In this document: piece by piece, positions 12,820-23,939 of the stretch
Numbering within the stretch: position 1 is the stretch's first letter
Layout: every line of letters starts with the position of its first letter
Assembly (NCBI GenBank): GCA_026874595.1
Contig: CM049317.1
Location: forward strand, 53,463,618 to 53,527,617
Direction: 5' to 3'
DNA length: 64,000 nt
From: Sipunculus nudus
Taxonomy: Eukaryota; Annelida; Sipuncula; Golfingiida; Sipunculidae
Made by a program: the position numbers and the translations under genes
Notes under the pieces: generated by a model
Told to the model about the DNA's origin: nothing
The model's database searches: none
The model's input: only the letters and a program-made list of their open reading frames with translations

Positions 12820-13250
12820 AGCAATGCGTATAATTTATTTTTAAATCCATGCGACAAGATACGTTAATTGACGGAGGTAACAGACCTGAGTGTATTTAGG
12901 AAACGTTTCTTAACCCCCAAGAAGGCATGAAGCACGATAAACCGAATAGGGTTATCAAACGCTTCAACAGTTCAAGTCCCCAGAACCAATCACTCAAACC
13001 GTAACAGACATTTTTTTTAATATCCTCCGGGATATTTAATGACTTTTAACTGTATGTTCTCATGTTTCCTTCGACAGCGTTTTCGCCCTGGCCAACCTCT
13101 GCAGCGTTGTATTGTTAAATGGATTATGGAACTTCCTTAAACTGCACTACTTACATTTAAATAACAAATCATTGATAACAAACATTAACTAGGGCCAGCT
13201 CATGATAATTACTGAAATATATGGAGACGGTGCTGTGAAATAATTATCCG
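12820..13250 (-). repeat. Array core copy 6 with long 3' extension
   Basis: Core landmarks are GACGTCTGTCAGCAATGCG, AAGAAGGCATGAAGCACGATAAACC and AATAGGGTTATCAAACGC. The extension (13080-13250: TTTTCGCCCTGGCCAACCTCTGCAGCGTT, ATTAACTAGGGCCAGCTCATG) matches 20870-21060 after copy 9 almost block for block. The minus-strand frame is broken by a one-base loss within NPYRY. Confidence 0.6.
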
Positions 13251-14292
13251 TACACAAATAAACTATAACTGATGTAACCAGACCAGATTTTGTAAATACA
13301 ACTCTTATAATGGCAAGCGGAATATGATCAATCTAAATCCATTTTACAGTTACCTGGGTATCACTCTGGCTTATTACACAAAAGTATTTTCCCCTTTTTT
13401 GTCCTTTTTTTAATTTCGTATAAACACTCTAATTAATAGAGTATTGTTTAGGTATGGGAAAGCCATATTTGTCTTTGTTTTGGACCAACCTCCAGCTTTT
13501 TTCCTTCTCTATAATTGACCATTTAATGCAAATCCTCGTAGCTGAGAAAATGTTCTTGTTGTGTAATGTTCAATATCAATGGAAAAAAAAATCTTTCTAG
13601 GCCGATTTTGTTTAAGTTCACTTGGGGTAATATCAAATCATAAAATCAATTCAAATAATCTTTCTTTTCGGATTATTTTTCGCTGAAGTTTTATAAGCAA
13701 TTCAAAGTTCGACTTTTAACGTTTAAATTGACTGGGATATTATGACATAGGTATTTTCAAGATGTTTATTGAATGATTAAAGATGTTATATTTTATTATT
13801 TTGGATACACTGTGGTGTTAGGCCATTTAGAGACAACCACGTCATTACGCACGGCCCCTGCCAGACAAGTAGCCTTGACAAGGGGATGGGTATATGTAAA
13901 TACACATATTTCGCTCAGTATTTTATACATTAACTTCAAATCAACAGTATTGTATTTGCAAATAGAAGGGAATAGTCTTTGTTGAAAATTAATAATTTAA
14001 AAGTTTAATATGTTTTGTTGATTATGCAATTAATTTGATCTTAATAAAATATCCGGAAACAAAATTAAATTTAGCGGATTTTCTGTTCCAAGCTGATGAT
14101 TTAATTAGATGATGTAGACATTTCTGAAGTTCTATATATCCTTTACTCTCCTGGCAAAATTCTGTTTTCATCTCACGATGTACTTGATTTGCATCGTGAC
14201 CCTCCTGTCAAACCATGAATATTCAGTATTGAACTTGAGTATGTTTATTGGTTTTACAACCAGAAAAAAAAAGTTCATTTCTATCATTCTGA

Positions 14293-14295
<3 letters not shown>

Positions 14296-14341
<46 letters not shown>

Positions 14342-14387
14342 AGAAAATTTTTTTTCTGAAAACGTTAGGGCCACCAGCCCTTACAAA

Positions 14388-14434
<47 letters not shown>
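14296..14434. repeat. Pair of (TA)n tracts
   Basis: TA tracts at 14296-14334 and 14391-14434 flank 56 bases containing a small GGGCCACCAGCCC hairpin. The pair lies just beyond the 3' end of the minus-strand LINE. Confidence 0.9.
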
Positions 14435-14439
<5 letters not shown>

Positions 14440-14519
14440 CAACACATATATACAATATTACTTCCCATATAATTCGGTTATATTCAACAATAAAACAGTT
14501 TACACAAAAATAAACTCAA

Positions 14520-17400
14520 ACTCTAGATAATAGTTTCCGAATATTTTTTATTTGCTACACATCTCAAAAATATTGCTAAATCTTGCATTTCGGAGAGCTT
14601 AGTACTTGTTAGCAAGTTGATCAAAATATATGGTCGTAGAGTTTTTTTTAAATATTTTTCCTGAATGAACTTTAATGGTTAAAACTCATAAACCTGACAT
14701 TCAAACAATATATGATATTCTTCCTCAATTTGTCTTATTCCTTTAGCCATACAAGATTTACACCATCTTTCAGTAAGGTGTATCTTTTTATGTCTGCCAA
14801 TTTCCACTTCTATTGGAAAGCCACTTAGCCTAAATTTTGCCTTAACAGATCATACATTTGGTGAGAAGTACTGTAAATATTTCTCTGGTTCTAAAAGTGA
14901 TTTTACAGAGTTGTTCATTTGCAATTCGCTATTGCGCTTAATTTCTGCATAACTACCTGTAAGGCACAATCTTCCAATCTTTGCTCTTCTATAACCATAA
15001 AATATGTTCCATCTCCAATAGTTTGAATTAACCAAGTTGAGCCGCAACCCAATTTATTTAACTGTAGATTGATATATGAAGCCCAAGTGATTTTTCCGAT
15101 ATCATCAAGTTGCTTCAACATTCTATATGTCATTTAAGGAAATCTATTTTCTTCCACAATCAAAATTTTACACCAGTACCTTATACTACGACTCATATAA
15201 TTTATCCGCTACGGTTTTCTCCCGCATTTCCCTCATAGACTCCAATTTTTGACGTGTCACCCCTACCCCTAAAACCTTTTACAACATTGATATTGTACGG
15301 TTTCAATTTGATCACGTGTATCATATCCCAAAAATTCTGAACCATATAATAATTTCGGTAATGTAATTAAATCACAAAGCTTGAATTTTTCACAAATCTA
15401 TGCCAGATTTGTATCTATATTTTTTAATATTACTGCTTTCATATTTGAATTTTTGGCTAATCTGACAGAGCTTATGTTTCCATGATAGTCTTAATGAGAA
15501 AGTAATTCCCAAATATTTATAATTATTAACAACTCTAATGGTTTTACCCTTGTATGTCCATTTCTCAACTTTTTCGAGGATTGTTTCTAAACATAAAAAT
15601 TTGTGACTTATTGAGATAAACCTGCATTCTCCACTTCGTGCAGAAATCATCCAATATATCAATTAATTTCTGCAAATTACGAGGTGTGTCAGCTGGTAAA
15701 ATAATATCGTCCGCATACATTAATATTGAAATCTCAGATGCATTTTTTTTAATGATAGTCCATGAACATTACTTGTTTTAATCATGTCATAATATTGATT
15801 AAGAAATATATTAAACAATATTGGGCTTAATACACATCCTTGTCTAGTTCCTTTTTTACAGTTAAACCATTCAGTTAACCCATATGAAGTTTGTACACAG
15901 GCTTTAAGGTCAAAATACATGTTAACCGATAATACATTTCCATAATTTCCAATACTATATTTTCATGAATCCATTATTGAATTAATTTATGAAATAATGA
16001 ATAATGTTGCTCAGAGTCAAACACTGTCGAAACATCGCCGAAAAAAACAATAAGGTTGTCCTCTCCGTTTATTTTAGTATTTTTGTTCAATTCCGTACAA
16101 AATTTAAGCGTTATCAACAGTACTGTAAGCTTGTTGGGAACCAGCTTGATTCTCGGGTCAATCTCTTACATAATATTGTACACATAATTTACTAAAATTT
16201 TTAAGTAAGGTAAGGCCTCTATAGTTCTTAGGATTGTCTGGCTGGCCCTTTTTATGTATCAGATAAATAATGGCTCCACTCAATTTTCTTGGGTATTTGT
16301 CGTCTCTTAACATTTTGTTGTACAGTAAAGTTAAATAAGGAACCAGTACACTGCGTGTGGTTTTAAAGTATTCTATGGGAATGCCATCATAGCCTGGGGA
16401 TTTTCCAGAAGGCATTTCTTTTACTGCATTGTGCACTTCTTGATCGGTAACCTCATAATTTAGATCTATAGGTTGGTTTCTTATACACTTTAAACAGACT
16501 GCATCGTGATCCCGTATAGCTCTTTCTATTTCCATTTCTGTGTTGTTTTAAGGTTAAATAAGCAGTCTTTCAAAATGTCTAATTTAGTGTGAGCTGCATT
16601 TATATTACAATTTCTCGTCTTATTTGATGTAAAACCACTGATCATGTGTGTGCCATAATTGTTTAGGATTATTTTAGACTTAAGAAGTATAACTTTTTTT
16701 TATCTTTAAGTAACTTTTTCTTTCAAATCATTATATATTTGAAATGTCTCTTAGCAGTCAAAAATTCCAGTCAATCAAATTCAGAATTAGTGCGCCTGTA
16801 TTTATTCACCATACAATGCTTGTTGCTTTGAGCAATTGCACACTCTCTATCCCACCATACCGGATGCATCCCATTTGTCGGTTTGTTTATTTTTATTCAT
16901 AATATTGGCTGAATGAGTTAGTATTTTTACAAAAAGTTTTATTGCGGTTTCTACGTTGGAATCCAATATTTCAACAAAAAAATCTCGAAAGAGTTTGCAG
17001 TAGTAAATTTTACTTTGAAAATTTCTAACGAATTGTTGTTGGTGGTCTGCTTTATAAACATAACGAACGCGTGCGTGCAGGGGTGCATGAAGGGCTCCAG
17101 GCAGGAGAAATGATCTCGTTCGGCGTGTTGTAATGTACAATCAACGGATAATGGTCAGATCAATCTAGCGCAACAATCTCAAATGAGGTGACAAGTGAAT
17201 ATAGTTCAATTGATACAGTTGCATAATCTATGACACTAGGCCCATTATTTGAGATACAAGTATATTCACCGTTTTTATTCCTTTCGATTAGGATATTTCC
17301 GTTGCATGTCAATCCACCTAAAATGTTGTACACATTTTGGTCAACAATAAGACATGACAAACATATGATGCAGACACTTTGGAATTCGTGTAAGGTCTAC
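14520..17400 (-). pseudogene. Decayed non-LTR retrotransposon (LINE) ORF2, I/Nimb-like, 5' truncated
   Basis: ORF2 of a LINE encodes an APE-type endonuclease plus reverse transcriptase that copy the element's own RNA into DNA. Minus-strand fragments appear in the right order: endonuclease C-terminal part (17160-17360, NNGPSVIDYATVS); linker ending VWWDRECA (about 16850-17140); reverse transcriptase fingers (16158-16535, EMPSGKSPGYDGIPIEYFK and LIHKKGQPDNPKNYRGLTLL); motif A (about 16000-16060, FFGDVSTVFDSEQH); palm (15720-15920, GTRQGCVLSPILFN); catalytic YADD (about 15685-15725, LMYADDIILPAD); thumb (15390-15662, NYKYLGITFSLRLSWKH); and a C-terminal Cys-x2-Cys...His-x3/4-Cys tail (14695-14850, ERWCKSCMAKG and EYHILFECQVY). 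Several frameshifts and stops separate these parts. The endonuclease start and ORF1 are missing. The clade is inferred from motif style; a related jockey-superfamily clade is possible. Confidence 0.85.
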
Positions 17401-17829
17401 ACCAAGCGCATCAGGCCTATACTGTACTTAATAAGGAGTTGTGTCACACCACGATTCTCAGGAGACATTGCAAGATATGTCAAAAGGCGAAAGAACAAGA
17501 ATAAACATACAGCAATTTTAAATTTTTAATCATTGATTATGGCTTCTACCGTGAATTGTTTAATTTTATTTATTTATTTGTACATGTAGTTTTTCCAAGC
17601 AGTTGTTACAAATATATGATGACTTTTTCGTGCATCTCACGCGTAAATAAAATCATTACACTATCATATATATGGAAACAGGTTGATGTAGCAGATTTGA
17701 AAAAAAGAAATCTCATTATAGGCATAAAAGCTTATGACTGATATCTAGTTTATCCCAACGTTAAAAAAAGTTTGCTGATGGAAAAAATGGAACACTGAAA
17801 TTTGTTCCCCTTTTTTTGTTTTTATTACC

Positions 17830-17920
17830 ATACGCCAGACAGTGCTGTGTTTTCCCATGCGATTTGAACAGTTTGTTGACCGAGGTTATCAGTCTCTGCG
17901 GAATTTTATGTCATCTTCTA
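17830..17920 (-). repeat. Array core copy 7 (partial)
   Basis: Plus strand: GTTGACCGAGGTTATCAGTCTCTGCGGAATTTTATG. Minus strand: HKIPQRLITSVNKLFKSHG, with the frame open past the point where copies 8 and 9 stop. The NPYRYDRAS half is missing here. Confidence 0.55.
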
Positions 17921-19429
17921 CAGCTCAATATGTGAAATGAATACAGAAACATTCGTTTTCTTTAACGAGTTTCGGCTATTTTACTTGTCGACTACTAAAC
18001 TAATACCCTAAGAAGAGAAATACTACGATTGAGAAAGATATTAACCGCTGAAAAGCACTAAAAATATGAGCGAATGGACTCAAGTTCAGTTTCATTGTGG
18101 GCCATATTTCGATTTCAATTTTTTTTCGTGTCGTGATCAATTACAATATTCGGGTAGCTGTATGCGCTGTAATCTTATAGTCACCGGGACCATATGCTAA
18201 ATCAGGAAAAGGGAAGAATCTTGGGATACATTCTACCTATTGAGTTGACTAACGTGACGTTTCACTTTTCAATCTCTAATAGAATTAAATAGATAATTTA
18301 ATAGAAATTGATGTTCTCATTAGTTTTTTACTTTTAGATCAGCTTAGTTGAAATGAACTGCCACTCATTCTTTATTATATAAGTCTTATTAGAAATTATT
18401 GGTCCCAATATTGGCGATTATCATGCTTGAATCGCCATTCGTGCATGACATTTCGCACAACAATGCAGATCGCCCGTTTAATGTTCTTTAACGTTTCAGG
18501 ATACTTGGGTTATTTTTTAAGTTTGCAACTCTTTTATGTTCAGGTTGCATATGAAATTCATCAATTGAATTTGTTTTGTCAGTATCACGGTACGGTAAAT
18601 GTGCATGAATTTTATGCAAAACAGTAAAGCTATGATACGCAAACCTCAAGCAAACGTTTCATAATGTCATACACATGTCAATATGTCTCATTTTGAAAAA
18701 GGATCCGATACGTATATCCATTTTAAGGGTTAAACATATTATGACATTTTAACTGATTTTCTTGTGTGTGGAGATGCTGAGGTCAGACAGATGAAGATCT
18801 AGTCACCTCCGTGATTACATTCGCCATCGATCCTGGACGGTGAGACAGTGCTATTGTCTTGCTAATATGGTACTGGCTGCAAGTGTAAGCGTGTAGAATT
18901 GCAATGTTATCTCAGAGAAAGGTCTAATTGAACTGAAAGCATTTCTGAAATAACACCAGATAGCTTTTGCAGGAGATAAAAGGGCAAACAAGAGGAACTA
19001 TGGTCGAGTTTAATACATTTTATTACAACTGCGCTCTCACGAAACATATAAACCTGTGTAAAAATAAACTAGTTCCAGTTATTCTAATCAACGGTAGATT
19101 GATACTATAATTGTACGTGTATTTTCATGACAAAATAATGTAATCCTGCATAATATTAATAAAAATCTCAATTAGGAATAAGTTATTGTCCCTTTCCAAT
19201 TATTTTATTGATACATTCTCTGCCTTCCTTCAAGTGTAAATCAACTATCTATGATGCAACGTAAGGAATAGAAACATCAACCACTTTAACTATTTTGGCA
19301 CACAAGCTGAACAATAGGTGTATTTATAGTTAAAATAATTACGAAGTAACACTTTTTTAATGCACAGTGTTAGTTTAAAGTCTTGCTGGTCAACAGTGCA
19401 GACTGAATTCTGAATTTGGAATTTTACGT

Positions 19430-19870
19430 ATTGAATGTTTGTCATTATAAAATTGTAATGTTGGAAATTTTTTTTCGTCGATTGATGTGCAATCAAAAGC
19501 ATTAAACCTTCATATCGATATGAAGAAGTGTATTGACCAAGGAATAAAACGTATTTATTATTTATCATTTTTACATATCGGCTTGAGAGTGTAACAGTCA
19601 CTCCTTTGGGGGAAATTAGTGACGCAAAGACATCAGGCTACCTTTTTTCCAATACCCTAAAGCCTGTCAGCAGTATGTTTTTTACCTTCATGCTACAAGA
19701 ACCGTTCATTGACCGAGGTAATAAGTCTATGTGGAATTTTCAGTATTTTCTGAAAACTAAAGAAGCATGAAGCTCGGTCTTAACAATAAGGGTTATCAAA
19801 TACTTAATCGGCAAGAACCTATCACTTAGACACGAAACAGACATTTTGGCGAAAAAAATGTCTATATAAA
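19430..19870 (-). repeat. Array core copy 8 (first of a recent tandem pair)
   Basis: About 440 bases match 20380-20820 closely, with an offset of 952 bases, including CATATCGATATGAAGAAGTGTATTGACCAAGG and CAGTCACTCCTTTGGGGG. Minus strand: FDNPYC, a stop, then DRASCFFSFQKILKIPHR and LITSVNERFL followed by a stop. This is the same frame and length as copy 9 apart from the one TAA. Confidence 0.7.
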
Positions 19871-20066
19871 CATTAAAACAACAACAAGCCTCTTTGCCCT
19901 GTTATGTTTAAGTACCGCACATGTACCCCGACAAATCCTATTGTGCCCCCGAGGACAATAGGATCAGTGTCAGTCTTTCACATGCTCCCTCCCCGAATCG
20001 CACAAAGCATAATCTCGTAATCTCTTAAGGTCTTGGCTTTTCAAACCACGCCGTTAGCTTAATTCT

Positions 20067-20203
20067 AACCACATTCACCTGATGATCTGGTCGCACCCCG
20101 TGAAACAGACTTGTGGATTTACAGTATTGTTTTCCTTCAGAGTTTTACCGCTCTGGCCTAGTCTGTAGGCCATAGAGCACTTTACAACGGAGGGTAACCT
20201 TAC

Positions 20204-20206
<3 letters not shown>
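20067..20206 (+). repeat. Dispersed repeat core abutting a (TA)n tract, copy 1
   Basis: AACCACATTCACCTGATGATCTGG through CGTGAAACAGACT and GAGCACTTTACAACGGAGGG. It matches 48963-49095, apart from an extra 20 or so bases (CTAGTCTGTAGGCC). Both copies run directly into a (TA)n tract at the same base, so the TA tract is part of the element or its preferred target. Confidence 0.75.

Positions 20207-20249
<43 letters not shown>
20207..20249. repeat. (TA)n microsatellite attached to the repeat core
   Basis: About 42 bases of TA immediately following the 20067-20206 core. The same junction is seen at 49096. Confidence 0.9.
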
Positions 20250-20252
<3 letters not shown>

Positions 20253-20379
20253 GTGAAATAGTTATTAAATGTCGGTAAAGAAGACTCAAACCGTAGCATC
20301 ACATTTAATGTATCTGAGGTTTTTACTGACTTTTCACAAGTTCAAAATAACACATACACTTTTTCCATTAGGCATTGAA

Positions 20380-21070
20380 AGTTTGTCATTACAAAATGGT
20401 AATGTTTGAAATTTGTTTCGTCGACTGATGTGCAATAAAAATCGTGAAACCTTCATATCGATGTGAAGAAGTGTATTGACCAAGGAATAAATCCGACCAA
20501 ACGTATTTACTAATTATCATTTCTACATATCCGCTTGAGTGTGTGACAGTCACTCCTTCGGGGGAAAATAAGTGACGCAAAGACATCAGGCTACCTTTTT
20601 CAAATACCCTAAAGCCTGTCAGCAGTATGTTTTTTCCCCTTAATGCTAGAAGAACCGTTCATTGACCGAGGTAATAAGTCTATGTGGAATTTTCAGTATT
20701 ATCTGACAACCAAAGAGGCATGAAGCTCGGTCTAAACAATAAGGGTTATCAAATACTTTATCAGCAAGAACCTATCACTTAGACACGAAACAGACATTTT
20801 GGCGAAAAAAATGTTCTCCGGGATATTTATCGACATTTTACTGTGTGTACCAAGGTTACCAAGACAGCGTTTTTGCCCTTGTCGACCTCTGCAGCGTTAT
20901 TTGTGAACTTAATAAATGACTTTCCTTGATCTGCACTATTCATTTTATGATTCACAAATAATCGAAAACAAAAATATCAACCAGGGCCTGCTCATCAATA
21001 CCAGCGGAAAAAATGAAGAAGTGTTTTTGAAACAATTTTCCGCCACACAAATACACTGTAAAATGTTATG
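20380..21070 (-). repeat. Array core copy 9 (second of the tandem pair) with extension
   Basis: The minus-strand frame is uninterrupted across the core: VFDNPYCLDRASCLFGCQ, then IILKIPHRLITSVNERFF, then a stop. The extension at 20865-21060 (TGCCCTTGTCGACCTCTGCAGCGTT, ATATCAACCAGGGCCTGCTCATCA) matches the one after copy 6. Sequence from about 19870 to 20370, including the dispersed core and TA tract, lies between the paired copies. Confidence 0.7.
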
Positions 21071-21214
21071 ACGAAATCTCTAATGATAGCATGTGGATTA
21101 TAATCAAATTGTATCTATCATATAATTGCTTGTTTACAACTTTGAAACCAGCCAGTTTCATACGTGAAAAGGGCTTATTCCTGGTGACGTTTCTTTTAAA
21201 ATATACACTCTAAT

Positions 21215-21425
21215 CAGGGGCGGATACAAGAATTTGTAATTGGTGGGGGGGGGGGGGGGGGGGCTCACTTTGCGAGGACGCGTAGCGGTTGAGCCGAGGC
21301 GTTGTAATCTTGCACAACACATTGTAACTGTTCTATTCACTTTGTGCACTACGAGTTTATTACCCTTTTTTTTTGTTAGGTCGAAAAGAATGAGGGCTGG
21401 GGGGGGGGGGGGGGAGGGGAGGGCT
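21215..21425. mobile_element. hAT-like MITE fragment with G-runs
   Basis: Starts CAGGGGCGGATACAAGAATTTG and runs into a run of about 20 G at 21243-21263, with another G-rich run at 21401-21419. CAGGGGCGGAT is the kind of end seen on non-autonomous hAT-type elements; the matching right end is not found here. Related ends occur at 33433, 59226 and, reversed, 55681-55694. Confidence 0.4.
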
Positions 21426-22109
21426 AATTATCAGAGTTTGTGACCATTTTCGTGATTTTTTTTTTACAATCAAAGTTCGTTGGCTTCATTGATGACCATG
21501 AGCTACCAGCACTGCTCTACCTCAAGCTTGTTTATTCCCTCTAACATTGACTATTTAATGCAAATCCTCGTAAAAAAAAAATTATCACGGGCGAATTTAT
21601 TTAGCTAACACAAATCTAATATTGAATAAGAAAAATGATACTGTGGTTGCCTTTATATGCGCGTTTTCTTCATTTTGGACGTTTCGTAACATAAACTATA
21701 AAAGCTAATTGCAGTAGTATTTGTATTGATTTTAACGTTAAAATGAATCCTGCAATATCTCACCCATTTCTGGTTCAGTCAGTAACCTTTGATTTGCACC
21801 ACAGTTGATATAGCCTCTGTGAAAATGGCGTGGGTTCCAGTAATTAATGACTGGGTTTATGGGCCAGATTCGCTATCATGTACAGATTGGTTTAGTGATT
21901 AGAATGTTTCCAGAGGTCATCTTATTCCCGAGGGTTTCATATTCGGAATTATTTCCCATTTGCGAATACCGCAAAATAAACCCTTGGGAAAAATTAGGCA
22001 ACCAGGGTATATGTTGCAAGCAAATGGAGACGTGTGTAAAAAAAAATACAATTGACCTTCTTTTTCGGATCAATTTCCGCTGAAATGCTAGATAACAATA
22101 CACAGGTAT

Positions 22110-23730
22110 TACTTTACCGTTGTCATTGTAAATTCCCTGGACTTCTTGAGGCAGAAAATGTTTCCCTATGACGAATCATTGTCAGTCTGAGCTAGAGCCT
22201 TTATTTTGTTAGTCTGTTCAGGGGTCTGCATGTCCTTCCGTTAACAGGGCATAAATCTAAGAAACATCTAACATTACATTACTTGCAGTCCAACGCAGAT
22301 CTTGGGTTGTATGAAAAGAAAAGTGACCGATAAAGGGTGACGGGGGAGGGGGGCGACCCGACTACACTGCAACTACACTGCAACCCATTCTCATATCAAC
22401 ACCGGGGATCGAACTCTGATCCTCAGCTTGCCAGTCAGGTATACAGACTCCGTTTACGTAGGTATAAGTATTGCCATAACTCCCTGTGTCCAAGACCGTG
22501 CGTTTATTCCCGTACGTACTGTCTCACAAATGTGCAATCTTCTGATATCTCATTTTCTCCGAAGATTAGATCCTCTAATAGTACGTGTGCTTTCAAATTT
22601 AAAGACAATCCAGGAACGTCAAAATCAAATGTTGAAGGCAGGCTTCGATTTGAGTTTTTTTCCTATCTCCATATCCCTTTTACCGAGGTGATTGGTCTTT
22701 AAAGGAGTATCAGCACTATCAGTTTTAGCCCCTTCAGAAATTCTGCAAGGTCTGAAGACGTTGAATTATATTTACTTTTGAACGCATTATCTCAAGAATT
22801 GTTCAAACTATCAAGTTAAAGGTCCTTACTATATATAATATGACCTAAGGCCGGCGTTCTTACAATGCCTTCTGCACGCTTTGTCTTATGACCATTCAAG
22901 GATTTACCGTCTCATTTTATCTGAATTTTGGTAACCAAATTTTCATGTGTGCTATAGAGTGTCGAATCCGTTGGCTATTAGGCAGCGCTTATAGATTTCC
23001 TTTAACGAGTATTATCTCGAGAACTGTTAGTGTCAATGCTTTGCAATTTGAGCCACACGATATTCTCCATTTGTTCGTATGCACTTAAGAAAGTATATTT
23101 GCTTTTTATAATGGGTAATTATTCAATCAATGCCGAATTAACTCCTTTTGTAAATGCAATAGCTTATTATTTAGCATATTGTTTGGTTTATTGTATGTCA
23201 GTGAAATATGACTTTTTGTAGGTAATGGCGACAACATCAAAAAGCGGTTAAACTATCGTAGAGATTGCTTATTTTTTAAACCTCAAGCAGGTAAAATCTG
23301 CTAAAAAGGACGTTTTGCCTACATTCTTACAGCAGACACCTTCATGAAGCTATATTAATATAAGTGTGCCATTATCATATTTTATATGTTATGTTAGAAT
23401 TTCGCTGACTCAAAAGATGGCCGAGTTAACTTTATGATGGATATGTCTGTTCAGAAATGGGATCTGTGGTACAAGATCTTTTTTTTACCAAAGTGTGGGT
23501 TTCCTGCAATAGTGTAATGTAAGGAACAACCGCTTCTATACCTCTTTTAATAAAATTCTATATATAACATCAGTTTTTCGCTGCTCAAAATTATCTCACT
23601 GAAGGCCAGTACTTGTATTACATTAATAATATAAGCCCAGGGTAACTGGGTAATTTAATGTTAAAAGATTGGGGGCAGGTGTCTCGTGAGGAAACTAAGA
23701 CGTTCCCGCGGTGAATCTTCCCAATGCACG
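22110..23730. other. No recognisable gene; small tail-like fragment
   Basis: Mostly featureless. 22335-22450 (GGGGATCGAACTCTGATCCTCAGC, then CAGACTCCG) resembles the trailing part of a common interspersed repeat also glimpsed at 41190-41280. Open frames here (22337-22702 and shorter ones) have no recognisable features. Confidence 0.4.
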
Positions 23731-23739
23731 AGACAGACG

Positions 23740-23930
23740 CAGCTTTTTCGATTCCATGCCACATAAACCTTTCGTTGACCAAGGATAATAGTCTCCTGTA
23801 ATTGTCAACGACGTTTCTAAATAATCTAAACTGACAAAAACAATAGTCATACGATAAATCCTATAAAATGCTGCCACATATCAAGGAAAGTCCTGAGATT
23901 CAATCAGAGAGGCATGATAAAAGAAACTTT
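23740..23930 (-). repeat. Array core copy 10 (most diverged)
   Basis: Plus strand: CGTTGACCAAGGATAATAGTCTCC and AATAGTCATACGATAAATCCTATAAAATGCTGCCAC. Minus strand: DNYRRLLSLVNERFMWHG, aligned with KIPxRLITSVNxxF of the other copies. Confidence 0.5.
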
Positions 23931-23939
23931 TTTTTTATT

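Larger units (their letters stand above)
9300..13720. repeat. Array unit II
   Basis: Second block series: core copy 4 (9.3 kb), the 10.2-10.4 kb block matching 4.55-4.78 kb, the 10.98-11.1 kb block matching 5.0-5.1 and 17.67-17.76 kb, core copy 5, GGGCTTATGATGGAGTTATCTTGC at 11498-11521 matching 6748-6771, GTCGTGATTAGTTACAATATG at 11642 matching 18133, core copy 6, and TTTAATGCAAATCCTCGTA at 13523-13541 matching 21554-21572. The dispersed repeat at 10.44-10.93 kb is extra sequence relative to unit I. Confidence 0.6.
17640..22110. repeat. Array unit III
   Basis: Third block series: 17675-17760 (GTTGATGTAGCAGATTTG, GAAATCTCATTATAGGCATAAAAG) matching 11010-11080; core copy 7; 18125-18225 matching 11640-11720; 18775-18965 matching 7815-7975; core copies 8 and 9; the extension to 21.06 kb; 21541-21580 (CTATTTAATGCAAATCCTCGTA) matching 13515-13545; and 22055-22090 (TTTTTCGGATCAATTTCCGCTGAA) matching 13663-13690. 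Confidence 0.6.
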
